NCBI GenBank assembly: GCA_930367215.1
Contig: OV884057.1
Span: forward strand, 200,435,621-200,499,620
Direction: 5' to 3'
Origin: Pollenia angustigena
Taxonomy: Eukaryota; Arthropoda; Insecta; Diptera; Polleniidae
DNA: 64,000 nucleotides
A program made the translations under genes and the position numbers. Under the pieces are notes generated by a model. The model was not told the origin of the DNA and made no database searches. It worked only from the letters and a program-made list of their open reading frames with translations. Below are positions 21,900-34,025 of the stretch, piece after piece. Each line of letters starts with the position of its first letter. Within the stretch, counting starts at the first letter, position 1.

Positions 21900-22196
21900 T
21901 TAAATACCCTACACCACAGTACAGTGTGACCTGTATGGGACCCTTGGGCAATCCAGAACAAAATTATGTTATGAGGTTAAGATTCATGTAAAAGTTCTAG
22001 GTGTCGAATATTGTTCAGATATCTTCTTCTATATGAGAATTTTTGCCTTTAAGTGATTTTAGGATCGGAGTTTATATCGGACCTTTAGTTAATTTTGGAC
22101 CTACCAGTATAACATTTTGCCCAACACAAAAGTTATTGTCGCCAATTTTTATGTCAATACCAAAATTTGTAACGAAGCATTTAGTAAGTAAGTTGA
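21900..22196 (+). mobile_element. Helentron-like family C, 5' part (truncated)
   Basis: It starts 'taccctacaccacagt', the family-C 5' end seen in reverse at 52100..52121, and runs to the poly-T where the Jockey-like retrotransposon inserted. A family-C 3' terminal fragment ('ggtcgggcttgattgac') lies separately at 21118. It is non-coding. Confidence 0.5.
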
Positions 22197-22197
22197 T

Positions 22198-23834
22198 TAT
22201 TTTTTTTTTTTTTTTTTTTTTTTCCAATTTTATTGTTATAATAATATTTATATTTTCACAATAATTTGATATTTTTATTTTAATTTTAAGAGATCAATTA
22301 ATAATAAATTTTTCTTCTTAATTATCTACGAGGTTTTTTATAATATTAGTTAATTAGTGTATCATGTATTTATTTAGGGAAAAAGAAACAAAAAAAACCC
22401 ATAAGGAGAGCAATAAAGTTAGAGGGTAAAAACGAAGGATGAATGTTATCAAACTAATGCATTGATGTGTGGATAGCTAGAGTATCTACAACGATTTTTA
22501 AAGTTTAGAGACAATATATTAAGTTTGTTTTTAACTAATTTTATGTTAGACATAGAGTGCAATGTTTGTGTTGAAAAATGTATTGGCAAATTATATATCA
22601 TTTTGAGTAATTTATTCTGACATATTTGTAGTTTTTTAACATGACAATCGGACGTGATATACCAAGCAGGCGCCGCATATAACATTATTGAATGGAAAAT
22701 TGTTTTTAATATAAGAAGTTTGTTGTGGATATTTAGTTCAGACTTTCTGTTTATCAACGGATACATTATTTTAATTGTTGTATTTATTTTGTGAACTATA
22801 TATTTTATATGTTCATTAAATAAAAGCTTTTTATCCAGCATAACACCAAGGTATTTAACTTTGCCATCCCAGGGAACGGATTCGGTATCGACAATAACAT
22901 TGGTTTGTGGTAGAAATAAACTTTTTCTTCTTCTAGTAAAGAAAATAGATTGAGTTTTTGCGGGGTTGATCATTATTTTCCATTTCTTAAAATAGTCAGT
23001 AACTATTTTAGTTGATTCCTCCAAGTTATGTATGATATCTTCTGGTAATATTTCTGAACTAAGTATTGCTGTGTCATCTGCAAAAATAGATGAATTACAT
23101 CCATGCAAAGTAGGAAAGTCATGCGTAAATATGTATATTGTATAAAATTGGCGATAGACATGATCCTTGTGGACATCCGGCAGGAATATCATAATTCTGG
23201 GAAGAAATATTTCCAATATGAACTTTGAATGTTCTGTTTGATAAGAAACTTCTTATTAATTTAACAAGCGCAGGATCCAGTCCAATTGTATATAGTTTAT
23301 GAATGAGGGCATCGTGCCAAACAGAGTCAAAGGCCGCTTTTATGTCCATTAGGACCATTCCTGTAGATTTTCCTTCATTAAAGGAGCTCTTGACAATATT
23401 TCTAATTCTAACAAGAGGCTGAATAGTGTTATGTTCCGATCGGAATCCAAACTGTTGTGGCGGTAATATGTTAGATTCTTCTATGAAACAAACTAGTTTT
23501 TCCTTAATAATTTTTTCAAAAATTTTAGACATTGTGTTTAATAAACTTATTGGACGATAGCAGTTTGGATTGCTACTGTCTTTTCCAGGTTTGGGAATCG
23601 CGATGGTTTTTGATTTCTTCCAAATTAATGGGAAATAGCAAAAACTTAAGCATGAGTTGTAAATACGACGCAAAACTTTTAAACCTTTAGATGGAACTTT
23701 CTTCATACAAAAATTTGAGATGCCATCAGTACCTGGCGCTTTTTTGTTTTTTAAATTCTTGATAACATTTTTTAGAGTATCGATACTGACAGTAAGTTGA
23801 TTAAGATTGCAATCAAATAAGTTTGGACCAAGTT
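22198..23834 (-). mobile_element. 5'-truncated Jockey-like non-LTR retrotransposon with poly(A) tail
   Basis: The minus-strand element ends in a poly(A) tail, seen as the T-run at 22200..22223, after a ~225-bp 3' UTR. The coding remnant begins abruptly near 23834, in the N-terminal part of the reverse transcriptase, so the endonuclease is missing as expected of 5' truncation. The flanking 'aagttga' and 'aagttaa' could be a decayed TSD but are not convincing. Confidence 0.8.
22449..23834 (-). pseudogene. Jockey-like reverse transcriptase
   Basis: Ordered RT blocks on the minus strand are 'KKAPGTDGISNF' (near 23740), 'WKKSKTIAIPKPGKD' (near 23600) and 'CYRPISLLNTMSKIFEKII' (near 23545). These are followed by 'QQFGFRSEHNTIQPLVRIRN' (near 23430), 'LMDIKAAFDSVWHDALIHKL' (near 23320), 'AGCPQGSCLSPILYN' (near 23160), the catalytic 'FADDTAIL' (near 23070) and 'KYLGVMLDKKL' (near 22830). 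It ends at a stop at 22449. The first frame runs to 23119 and the second starts by 23216 in another frame, so a single frameshift sits just before the YADD-type box. There are few other lesions, which suggests a fairly young copy. Confidence 0.85.
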
Positions 23835-23904
23835 AAATCAAAATACTTTCATTATAAAATGGTTTATAGGCACAAAGGCACTATTCCGGAAATAGTATTT
23901 GGGC

Positions 23905-24095
23905 CAGCGTTTTAAAAACTGCGGTAAAAGTTAAAAAACTGCCATTTCTTCCACTTCTAAATTTGTCATTAGCTTGTCATTGTCATTTAATGTAAAAAGT
24001 CGATACCAAACCAACTTAAAAAGCGAAAAGTTGTACACAAATTTGCGTTTTTTGTTCGACAGCTTTTGGATTCGACTGAAGTTTTTTAAACCCTG
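23905..24095. mobile_element. hAT-type MITE, 8-bp TSD (ATTTGGGC)
   Basis: The TIRs are 'cagcgttttaaaaactgc' and the reverse complement of 'cagggtttaaaaaactt'. Exact 8-bp direct repeats ATTTGGGC lie at 23897..23904 and 24096..24103. At 191 bp it is non-coding. It is the same family as 28354..28514. Confidence 0.85.
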
Positions 24096-24103
24096 ATTTG
24101 GGC

Positions 24104-24290
24104 TGTTTGAAAGTTTTGACCGATTCTCATTATTTTGAATATGCTTGATCCCTGTGCCAATCAGAACCTATGCCCCAAATTATATGCAATCATCTTCAAA
24201 ATTTAGGCCTGTACTTTGGATTCTGGGCGATTCTGAGTCGATCGGTTTTAAGGTGTAACAAACACCAGCACAAATGTATAATACCCTCTT
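24104..24290 (-). mobile_element. Helentron-like family C fragment
   Basis: It shares 'cctatgccccaaatt', 'gattctgagtcgatcggt' and 'accagcacaaatg' with copy C5 at 51880..52110. It is truncated and non-coding. Confidence 0.5.
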
Positions 24291-24299
24291 TACTATTTT

Positions 24300-24783
24300 G
24301 GCCGATTATTCATTGCTCCAAGGAAATTCTTTGTTACGAGCCGTTTAAATCGAGTTACTCTTTTCCTTTAAAAATAAGCAGATATTTTGGCATGAAATCA
24401 AAAGGCTGTTAAAACGAAGGGAAAAGTCCTCTCTAATAATAAGCACAGCTTTGATTCAAATTCGTACCAATGCCCGGTGCAAATTGGGAGATTTTGGAAA
24501 AATGGAAACAATTCTGGATTTTGCAAACGGTAAGTCCGAATGGAATTAAATTTTACGTGGCAATTAAATACTTGTAGTCGTCTTTAAGTTGTGTATTTAG
24601 GGTCTATAGACACATCACAAAGACCGCCATAGGTTCCCAAAGTAGGGCAACTAGGGTATTGCCAAAATTAAAAAGATCCAGAATTCTTAATTTTAGCCGG
24701 ATTTTTTCGTCCTCCAAATGTGTAAATTTCAATAAAGGTTTTTGGTTACCTTTTTTTATTTCGTAATATCGTCTGATTTGAGG

Positions 24784-24823
<40 letters not shown>

Positions 24824-26770
24824 TATATCTACGTATATGACTATTCTCTCAAAAAAATTGGTGGCTTTTACATTGTGTAAGGAAAACAGAATACTGAAGA
24901 AACATACTTTATTTAAAGATTCATATTTTTAGTCTCATGTAGAAACCCACAGACTCAAAACTAACAAAGTTAATCGAACACAATTAAGACGTGAACTTGT
25001 CAAGAGAACTTATGACTATAAATGGCTTCTAAATGCATGACTATTTGACTGTAATACAGTATGATTTTGTGTCTAAAAGATTATGTAGATAATTTATTAT
25101 TTTTTGTATATGATGAGTATAACTTAGACAATGGTTTGGAATTAAAATACTATTCTATGACTTCGACCTATTTAGTTGAAAATCATCAAAAATTATAATT
25201 TTTTTTAAGTTTTTATTTGTATTTTTGAGGTACTTTACAAATAAGTACAAGTTAGTTTTAACAAAAAAAGTTTCTTTAAATTTCTTTACTTGGTAAAACT
25301 ATAACACAGACATTATTTTACTGCCTTGTTTACCCCCCCACACCCCCCCCCCCTCCCATTTTAAAATGCTGTATTTATTGTTTCTCCAACTCAGGCACGA
25401 AATTGTTGTCAAAGTCAGAGCATTCTTTCACACAAAAGAGTGAAGATCGTTTTATCTATACTTTTTCTACCGTTTCCTCTATAATTCATTTACATTTCAC
25501 TGAAACCAAAAAAAAACTTTAGCTGTAAATTTTTGTAGTTGTTAGTTTTTCGCTCGTCTTTTCTGTTCTGTGACAGCAATTTAAATGCACTTTTTCTTAC
25601 GTGACATTTGTAGCAGGTTTGTTTATTTTTTTTTTGTCTTTTTCTTCTATGGAAATTGTAGTGGAGAACAATATTGCAGAGTTTTTTTTCTAGAAAAAAA
25701 AAAACTCGTGCTGGAAATAAAAGTGATGTTCGTCTAACAAGTCGCATGAAGACTTTTGAGAAAATAAACAAAAAGATATTTGTAAGAATACACTATGATT
25801 ATTATAATATACTAGTAAAAGGTGCAACAAGTTGTTGTTTGTATTTTTTTCCAACACATTATTATTTTATTATTCACAGCGATTAAGATGATTATAAAGA
25901 TTTTTATACGAAAGTTTTCTTTTTCGCCAAAGAAGAGTAGAAAAGTATGACAAAATTATCACTAGAGAAAATTAATTAGTCAATTTGTTTGCAGAAGATT
26001 TCTTGAACAGATAATTTAGTGAAGCTTTTAGCAGAAAATTTAGCGCAAAAATAACAATTAGTTTTGAAGGTATTGTTTAACGGAAAAATTTTATTAATTT
26101 ACTATTTCAAAGTTTTCTATACAACAGCTAATTTAAGTTTTAAGATTTAGTTAAGATTCAAAAAGAAAGGAACTTAAAATTTTTTATAATTGGTATACCG
26201 TTACCTGAAACGTAAAAGACCTCTCTAGCCAAAAATTAATAATCGACTATTTCGTTGATTCTGTTATATTGCATTAACACAAATGCCCACAAAAATTTTT
26301 TGAAATATGTCGACAAACATTTGCGATTTATTAGCAAAATCCAACAGGCCCTATCTAATAAACATTATATTGTCAGCGCTAAAGGGCCTAACTAACAGTT
26401 TGCATAATATGCAACATTTTCAAAACAACTGATTGGTTTTATAAGAAAAATGGAAGGCAAATAAATTATAAGCAGCTTAATACCATTTATTAATTTATCA
26501 TATTTAAAAAGTTTTTGCTTCTTCTGCGTTTTAGGTGACGATATATGTATTTATTTTTGACAGGTTGTTATTTAAAATACAGAGTAAAAAAAGAGCGTAT
26601 AAAATGGGAGACAAACATTTTTTTTTAAATTTCTCTTGGCAAAATTTTTAACAGCAAGAATTTTTCAAACGCGTGTTGAATGTTTTTCTTTTCATATGAC
26701 TAATTGACAAAATTACTGCGTGACAATGTGCCAAATATAGTCGTATAAAATATCGTCTAATTGCAATTTT
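24300..26770. other. Intergenic stretch, no recognised gene
   Basis: It contains a (TA)n microsatellite at 24788..24829 and a poly-C tract at 25334..25357. Short open frames such as 25490..25771 (minus) and 25674..25886 (plus) lack recognisable domains. No structural RNA was found. Confidence 0.35.
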
Positions 26771-26775
26771 GTCAC

Positions 26776-27337
26776 ATTTTTATACTCACGCTACAATATT
26801 GGTGAACGCATTATGCGTCTGGTTACAGAACCACCTCTTGGTATACCGATCGACTTAGAATCGTTTTCTAAGTAAATCTAACGATGTCCGTGCGGCATGT
26901 AACCTTGTACGCAAAGTACACGTCGCAACTTTAAAGCTAATTAGATGAAATTTGTACATACATACGTTTTGTCATGGTCCAAAACAATCCATAATTTTAC
27001 ATGGTCCCTAAAGGTACCTTTTTCAGAAAATATATTTGGGTGCCATCAATACCTTTTATATATTAGTATCGATATACAATTTGCTCCAAAATTGACCATA
27101 TGTCCCAAATAAACACACTCTTCAAAATCACTTAAAGACGAACCAATCCCATAACGATGTTGTATTCGTTATATTCGTCACAAAAAACTCTTATGTAACA
27201 CTACTTTGTTTGGGCGGGTCTATAATTGTCGATGGGTCCCAAATAGAGTACCATATCGAAAATTTATGTTTATATACTGAGGTGTAGGCTAAGAAATGGT
27301 CGGGATTGACCGACTAAACTTTCTAACTTGTTATATT
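26776..27337 (+). mobile_element. Helentron-like family C, full-length copy C4
   Basis: It starts 'tttttatactcacgctaca'. It ends in a hairpin GTCGG-gattga-CCGAC at 27299..27314 followed by 'ctttctaacttg', the same kind of hairpin plus CTTG end as families A and B. The 560-bp body is non-coding. Confidence 0.55.
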
Positions 27338-27339
27338 AT

Positions 27340-28345
27340 CATTTTGTCAGATTGTTATTACGTCATATTTTACATTAGGATTTTGCCATATAAAATTAAA
27401 AAATTTGCATATTTTTATATTGTAAATTGTATAAAAGCATATATTGTCACAGTGTCATCTTATTATATTTTCAAAATTGGGGGATTTGTGAAGGTGTCAT
27501 TGATTCACATGTCTTAAAACAATAACATGAACAAATTCGACTGTTGTGAACAACCCCTCATAATTCAGCTGAATCAGCTGATTTTTAACAAATAAAAAAA
27601 TAAATATTCACCAAAAATAAATATATTTTTTTATTCTAGTCCATGAATTAATAAATCAAATAAGATCTTATAAGATAAGGTATACCTGACTATTTTCCAT
27701 TTTTCAGGCGAAAATCAGAGATAAATTTTATTTTGTTTGTTTACCAAACAGTAGAGTCCCAAGCCAATCTAATTTGACGCCGCAAGTGATTTGTAGCAAA
27801 AACTGCTAGCCGCAGGTTAAATTCGGATGTTAGCCGGATACAATTTTATCATCAACGGTGCCGGCTTACAACAACTAATGCGGCGCGGCTCAGCCCTATA
27901 GCGCAGGTCTCTTCGGATTAATTACGACAGTACAATTAACATAGCAAGCAAAGTTCTATTTATTTAAGACACTTTCTGTTAACAAGCAACAACAATATTT
28001 TATAACTATTGAATACCCCAAATTGTGAACACCCCAAATGTGCTCCAACCGTCATATTCATATTTTATGTGGTGTTAAGTTTCCATTTTGTCAAATTACT
28101 TAAATTCATTTTGTGATAGTGTTATGTTGGAATTTTTTCTATTTTCACATTGGCATGTTGTTCGTATTGTTGCTTTTACATATTCACACACTATAAAATT
28201 GTAAATCAGTTTGTAATATTTTAAAATTGTTATAATGTTGTCTTGTCATTTTGAAATTTTGTCAATTTTATATTGTCATTTTATCATATTGCAATTTGTG
28301 ATACTTTTATATTGTCATTTGATCAACTTACTATTTAGGCACATT
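27340..28345. other. Intergenic stretch, no recognised gene
   Basis: At 27765..27930 the base composition rises locally ('gacgccgcaagtga', 'aatgcggcgcggctcag'), unlike the AT-rich surroundings. At 28030..28345 a cluster of 'ttgtcattttgtcat' type words forms a low-complexity run. No coding was found. Confidence 0.3.
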
Positions 28346-28353
28346 GTCACACT

Positions 28354-28514
28354 CAGCGTTTAAAAAACTGCAGTTAAAGTGAAAGACTGCCATTTCTTCA
28401 AAAAAAAAAAAAGGTTGCTTTTAATAAACCAACTCAAAAAGCGAAAAGTTGTTCATGAATTTTCAGTTTGTTGTTCGACATTTTTTGGTTTTGACTGCAG
28501 TTTTTTAAACCCTG
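28354..28514. mobile_element. hAT-type MITE, 8-bp TSD (GTCACACT)
   Basis: The TIRs are 'cagcgtttaaaaaactgcag' and the mirror of 'cagggtttaaaaaactgcag'. Exact 8-bp direct repeats GTCACACT lie at 28346..28353 and 28515..28522. The element is 161 bp and non-coding. Confidence 0.88.
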
Positions 28515-28788
28515 GTCACACTGTAATTTTGTCAATATGTCATATGTAAACAAAAACATGCAACAGACATTTTAAAATTTTTTGTTGGTAAAAATTTTAA
28601 AAAGAGAAATTTTCAAAAAAAATTTGGTCTCCGAAATTTTTACGCTCTTTTTTGCTCTCTCGTTGCAAGGTTTTCGAGCCAGGCTACCGTTTGCTCGACT
28701 CAAGTCGCAATTTGACCCTTTTTAGCGGCCTGCGACTTTTTGTGAGACTTTTTTTATCACCGACTTTTGTGACTTTAGTAATTTTACC

Positions 28789-30045
28789 TTTTTATACCCT
28801 CCACCACAATTAGTTGTGAAGAGGGTATATTCAGTTTGTCATTCCGTGTGAAACTTTTTTACTATTCATCTCAGACCCTATAAAGTATATATATTCTGGG
28901 TCCTTGAGTAATTTTAAGTCGATTTAGCCATGTCCGTCTGTCTGTCCGTCTGTTGAAAACACGCTCACTTTCGAAAAACTCAAAAGAAATCAACAAACTT
29001 GGTGTCAAATTGCTTGTAGTTATCCTAAGCAGTTTGGGATTGAAATTCAGCAAAATCGGTTCAATAGGATCTGAGCTATGAATCAAAATGTGGAACCACC
29101 ACCTAAAAAAAATTGATAATTTTGTTACAAAAACTAACATAAATGGTGGAAAAATGCACTGAATGCTATAAGATTTCGCAACAATTCGTTTTATTCAACT
29201 AGAAATCACGCTGTGAAATTTCGTGAAGATCCGTCAATAATTTACCCTAGGCCCCATATAAGCCCTACTCCCGGAAAATAGTATATTAAGCCTAAAACCC
29301 TAACTAACAATGCTATCATTACAAATTTTGGCAAGTCACAGTTACATAGGACTAGAAATTAAACCGTTAAGTTTCGTGAAGATCGGTCTATAATTTACCA
29401 TAGGCCCCATATAAAACCTACTTCCGGAAAACAACTTAGTACGCCTAAAAACGTAAAAACTAATGCTATCATAACAAAATTTGGTACATCAAAGTTTTAT
29501 AGAACTAAAAACAAATCTTTGAAATTTCGTGAAGATCGGTTCATAATTTACCATAGGCCCCATATAAACTTTACTCCCGGAAAACAACTTAGTACGCCTA
29601 AATCCGTAAAAAATAATGCTATCATAACAAAATTTGGTACATCAAAGTTTTATAGGACAAGAAATAAAACTGTGTTATTTCGTGAAGATCGGTCCATAAT
29701 TTACCCTGGGCCCCATATAAACCCTACTCCCGGAAAACAGTTTAGTACGCCTAAATCCGTAAAAAATAATGCTATCATAACAACATTTGGTACATCAAAG
29801 TTTTATAGAACTGGGAAAAAGACTGTGAAATTTCGTGAAGATCGGTCCATAATTTACCCTAGGCCCCATATAAACCCTACTACCGGAAAACAGTTTAGTC
29901 GCCTAAATCCATAATTAATAACAAATCGTCACTGTTTAAGATAATAATAGCATCATACAGATATTACTCCTTAAACATTCGAACTGTCGGTGGAGGGTAT
30001 CAAAGATTCGGCACAGCCGAATATAGCACTCTAACTTGTTTTTGT
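28789..30045 (+). mobile_element. Helentron-like family B, copy B1, with internal minisatellite
   Basis: The 5' end is 'tataccctccaccacaatt', followed by 'gaccctataaagtatata' and 'gtccgtctgtctgtccgtc'. The middle (29210..29915) has five ~154-bp tandem units beginning 'gaaatttcgtgaagatcgg'. The 3' end is 'ggtggagggtatcaaag', a hairpin ATTCGGC-aca-GCCGAAT, then 'ctctaacttgttttt'. The layout (5' end, internal tandem repeats, terminal hairpin, T-rich target) resembles non-autonomous Helentrons such as DINE-1; this is inference. Confidence 0.65.
29210..29915 (+). repeat. Five ~154-bp tandem repeats inside B1
   Basis: Unit starts are near 29213, 29367, 29520, 29676 and 29827, sharing 'cgtgaagatcggtc', 'ggccccatataaa' and 'ctcccggaaaacag'. 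The 131-codon open frame at 29519..29914 with a repeated 52-residue peptide is a by-product of the unit length being close to a multiple of three. Confidence 0.85.
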
Positions 30046-30843
30046 TAAGATTCTCAAAAAAAACATTTAATCTGCAGAAAATTTTAAGTTTTCTTATTTT
30101 TATTATCAAAATCGTCAAAACAACGTCGTCGAAATTTAAAGCAATTCACAGATGTTGTTCCTTTGGCAACAATTGTATTACCTATTGCAACCTTGTCAAT
30201 GTATTAAAGGAATTTTTCGCAAAGTTTCAAAGAATAGTTTTTAGGAAAAAATTTTTTTAAATAAAAAATTACGGTGTTTGCAGCGCTCATTTTACAAAAT
30301 TATTTTTAGCCACTGAGACAACAAAAGAAGATAACATTAACAGCTCTGCAGGTTCTTCCAAGAAACGTTATATTTGGTGATACCGTTCGAATGACTGGGA
30401 ACTGAAGTATAAATGACTTAATCAAGACATGAGCTCAAAGCGGTCTTTTGCAGTATTTGTAAACAGATTTAGTGAACTAAACAATCATCTTCAGTGACAT
30501 AAAGAAAAAGTTTCTGAAAATAGAAAAATGCAATAGGTTCACACCTATTAAATATTTGACGTCCTACACGTAACCACTAGTTTTATTGAAAAATTGTTTG
30601 CTTTTGCAAAATGTTTGATGGATCAAACATCATTTTACAGTTTCTAAATGACATTATACAATTAAATTTTTATAAATAAAGTTAAGAATGTAAGTCAATA
30701 AAACTGTATAATGTTAAGGTGAAGTTTAATAAATTTACTGCTCACGCTTTTTTTGGATTTTTTCGTCAAATATTTGTTAGGTCTGAACATACCTTAACTG
30801 TTTTATTTCAATTGTTTTTTGTTTTGCTATGTTTTTTATTAAT
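30046..30843. other. Spacer between inverted family-B elements, no recognised gene
   Basis: About 800 bp lies between the facing 3' ends of B1 and B2. No coding similarity, TIR or RNA gene was recognised. Confidence 0.4.
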
Positions 30844-31797
30844 AACAAGTTAGAGTGCTATATTTGGCTGTGCCGAATCTTTGATACCCTCCACCGACAG
30901 TTCGAATGTTTAAGGAGTAATATCTGTCAATGTTATTATTATCTTAAACTGTGACGATTTGTTATTCATTATGGTTTTAGGCGACTAAACTGTTTTCCGG
31001 TAGTAGGGCTCATATGGGGCCTAGGGTAAATTATGGACCGATCATCACGAAATTTCACAGCGTCATTTCTAGTCCTTTAAAACTGTGACGTACAAATTTC
31101 TGTTATGATAGCATTATTAATTATGGTTTTAGGTGTACTAAACTGTTTTCCGGGAGTAGGGTTTCTATGGGGCCTAGGGTAAATTATGCACCGATCTCAG
31201 TATCATTTATAGTCCTATAAAACTGTGACGAGCCAAAACCTGTTATGATTGCATTACTTTTTACGGTTTTAGGCGTACTAAACTGTTTTCTGGTACAAGG
31301 GTTTATATGGGGCCTAAGGTAAATTATGGACCGATCGTCAAGAAATTTCACAGTATTAGTTTTAGTCCTAAAAAACTGTGACGTTCCAAATTTTGTTACG
31401 GTTTAGGCGTACTAAACTGTTTTCCGGGAGTATTGTTTATATGGGGCTGAGGGTAAATTATGGACGGATCTTCACGAAATTTAACAGCGTGATTTCCAGT
31501 CAAATAAAACAAATTTTTGCCAAATCTTATCTCATTCCGTGCTTCGTTTCAGCATTTATGTTATTTTTTGTAACAAAATTATCAATTTTTTTAGGTGGTG
31601 GTTCCACATTTTGATTCATAGCTCTGGTCCTACTTAACCGATTTTGCTGGATTTCAATCCCAAACTGCTTAGGATAACTACAAACAATTTGGCACCAAGT
31701 TTGTTCATATCTTTTGAGTTGTTCGAAAGTGAGCGTGTTTTCAACAGACGGACAGACAGACGGTCATGGCTTAATCGACTTAGAATTACTCAAGGGC

Positions 31798-31883
<86 letters not shown>

Positions 31884-31978
31884 TTATGGGGTCTGAGATG
31901 AATAATAAAAAAGTTTCACACGGAATGACAAACTTAATATACCCTCTTCCCAACTAATTGTGGTGGAGGGTATAAAAA
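30844..31978 (-). mobile_element. Helentron-like family B, copy B2 (inverted relative to B1)
   Basis: It runs from the 3' hairpin end ('acaagttagagtgc', with 'ggctgtgccgaatc') at 30844 to the 5' end 'ggtggagggtataaaaa' at 31978. It includes three to four ~150-bp internal units. It differs from B1 by a large (AT)n expansion (31798..31876) exactly where B1 has 'aaagtatatatattctggg', so the microsatellite grew inside the element. Confidence 0.65.
31798..31876. repeat. (AT)n microsatellite, about 39 units
   Basis: This is an uninterrupted AT dinucleotide run within B2. The 'IYIYIY' open frames across it are artefacts. Confidence 0.95.
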
Positions 31979-31984
31979 CGTGAA

Positions 31985-34017
31985 AAAAAGATGTGCGACT
32001 TTTATTTTCTTTTTTAATTCAGTTTTCTCAGTAAATTGTGAATAAAATCAAAAGTTGTGCACCGATTGATGAATGAAACAAGCCTCATTTCATTCGAAAT
32101 TTTGTTAAGCTAAATTTTTTTTGCACCAAAACTGTGATTTTTGTCGCATTTTTATTTTTGATTGATTTTAAAGAACAAAAATATTTTTTTTCTCAAAATA
32201 TTTCTTTTTTTCAAAAATTCAACGACATCTCTGAAACCACTGGGCAAATTTAAAAATAAAGTGAACACAATAATGTAAAGATAACATTGTTGCCGAGTTT
32301 CGAGTTTTTTTAACTGAATATGGTTAACCGTTTTCAAGTTATTGCAATATATGTAGTGAAAGTGCCTTAATTTTCGACATAACGGTATATCTCGAAAAGT
32401 AGAGCTGATAGAGAAAAATGGAAAAATGAACAATTTTTAAATGGCAGAATTAAATTAAAACATAAAAAAAAACCAAGAAAGTTTTATTTAATTGAAAATT
32501 AAGTTATTTTGTTACAATAAAGTTACAATAAACAAAACTTTTATAAAATTGTTATTTAAACAAAATTTTTAAATAATCATTTAGCGGGTGAAAGTCGTCT
32601 CACACTAATAGCAAAACATTTTTTTTTTTTTTAAATAGAATAATTATTTTCTATTGTCTGAGAAAAAAAACAAACAAACCAGCACAATTTCAAAACAATA
32701 AACATTTACAAAATAACACAAAAAGAAGTCATTACATTGAAATTCGGTCTAAAAAAAAAACAAAACTCATACACAAAGATTTCAAAATTAAGTAAAACTA
32801 ACAGCAAAAATGCTAAACGCCAACATAGAAAACATCAACTTCAACAGCCGCTACATCTTATTTGCGATCATGTTTTTGTAATATTTTTTTTTTTTTTTTT
32901 TGTTTTTGTTTGCCCAAATCATTTAATGTTAAATGTTGGCTGTCTTGAGTTGGCCAGTTGTCTAAGTTGGCCAGCCTTTCACAATTATTGCTAATGATAG
33001 TTACAATTTTTTATGAGTTTTTGTGGCATGCTTTTTTGACAACCGCAACAACAAACATTAAAAAATAACAAGAAAAAAAGTTGCAATAGAGAGGAAAATA
33101 GGGCCATCATCTAGTTAAAAATTACTTCCGCTAGAGAAAATACATCTACAAAACTAAACATTTTTATTTCGTAGGGAATACTTGTTTTGAAATTTATACG
33201 AATTTATTTGAATATTAAAAGTCAAAGGAAAAAGTAGTTTTCCATTTCCAAACCAATTTTCATTTTGAACAAGTGAAAATGCAACATTAAACAGTCTAAA
33301 AACTTACATTTTCCCCTTACCAATATAAAAAGCCTATACAGCGTCCATTTCGGATTAACTCGAATTTTTGCTTTTTGTACATGTTTTAAATTTCACTAAT
33401 ACTTTTGTTTTTCTGGTTCTTTAAAAGCACAAATATCTCAATTAAGGGTAATTAGCTTTAAAATATGAAAATGTTTCTTTTTGTCTTGGCAAAAAACTGT
33501 TTAACAAAAATTTATCTTCAGATGAAGAGATAAAGTGTTTTGTCTTTGGCTTAATGCCAAAATAATTGAATACTTTTAAGTTTAATTTACTTACAAGCAC
33601 AGAAGATAAAAAAATAATAATAATTAAAAAATGTAATAGTTAAAAAAAGGCATTGTTGGGCTTTCTCAAAGAAAGTCGTCAAAAAAGTGCAAATACACAT
33701 TAGTGAAACAACGAATTTAATGACTATAAAAAGCAAATAAGAATGACCATGTCCATATTCTCACTGTTTGGCTAAAGTCATGATCAAGTATTGATTGAAT
33801 CTATTCGCATATGATAATGGTTTTTATTCTGATTATGTGATCATACGGAAAATTAAATCATATGTAATAATATGAATACTAGAATATGATAGACGAACTA
33901 AATAAAAATGTGGTAATATGACAGCATGACGACTATATGACAGAATTGGTATCTAATGATTGTTCTATTCGGACCATAGATATGTGGAGCTTTAATTAGG
34001 TTTGTGTCTCTAAAGCT
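31985..34017. other. Intergenic stretch, no recognised gene
   Basis: AT-rich with homopolymer runs (for example T18 near 32882). Frames at 32152..32433 (minus) and 32737..32994 (plus) have no recognisable domain. Confidence 0.35.
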
Positions 34018-34025
34018 GTTATGAT

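Noticed and set aside
29519..29914. 131-codon frame with a repeated ~52-residue peptide
   Set aside because: It spans non-coding ~154-bp tandem units of a Helentron-like element; the repeat peptide follows from unit length, and the inverted copy B2 does not preserve it.
31644..31901. IYIY-repeat frames
   Set aside because: They are produced by the (AT)n microsatellite.
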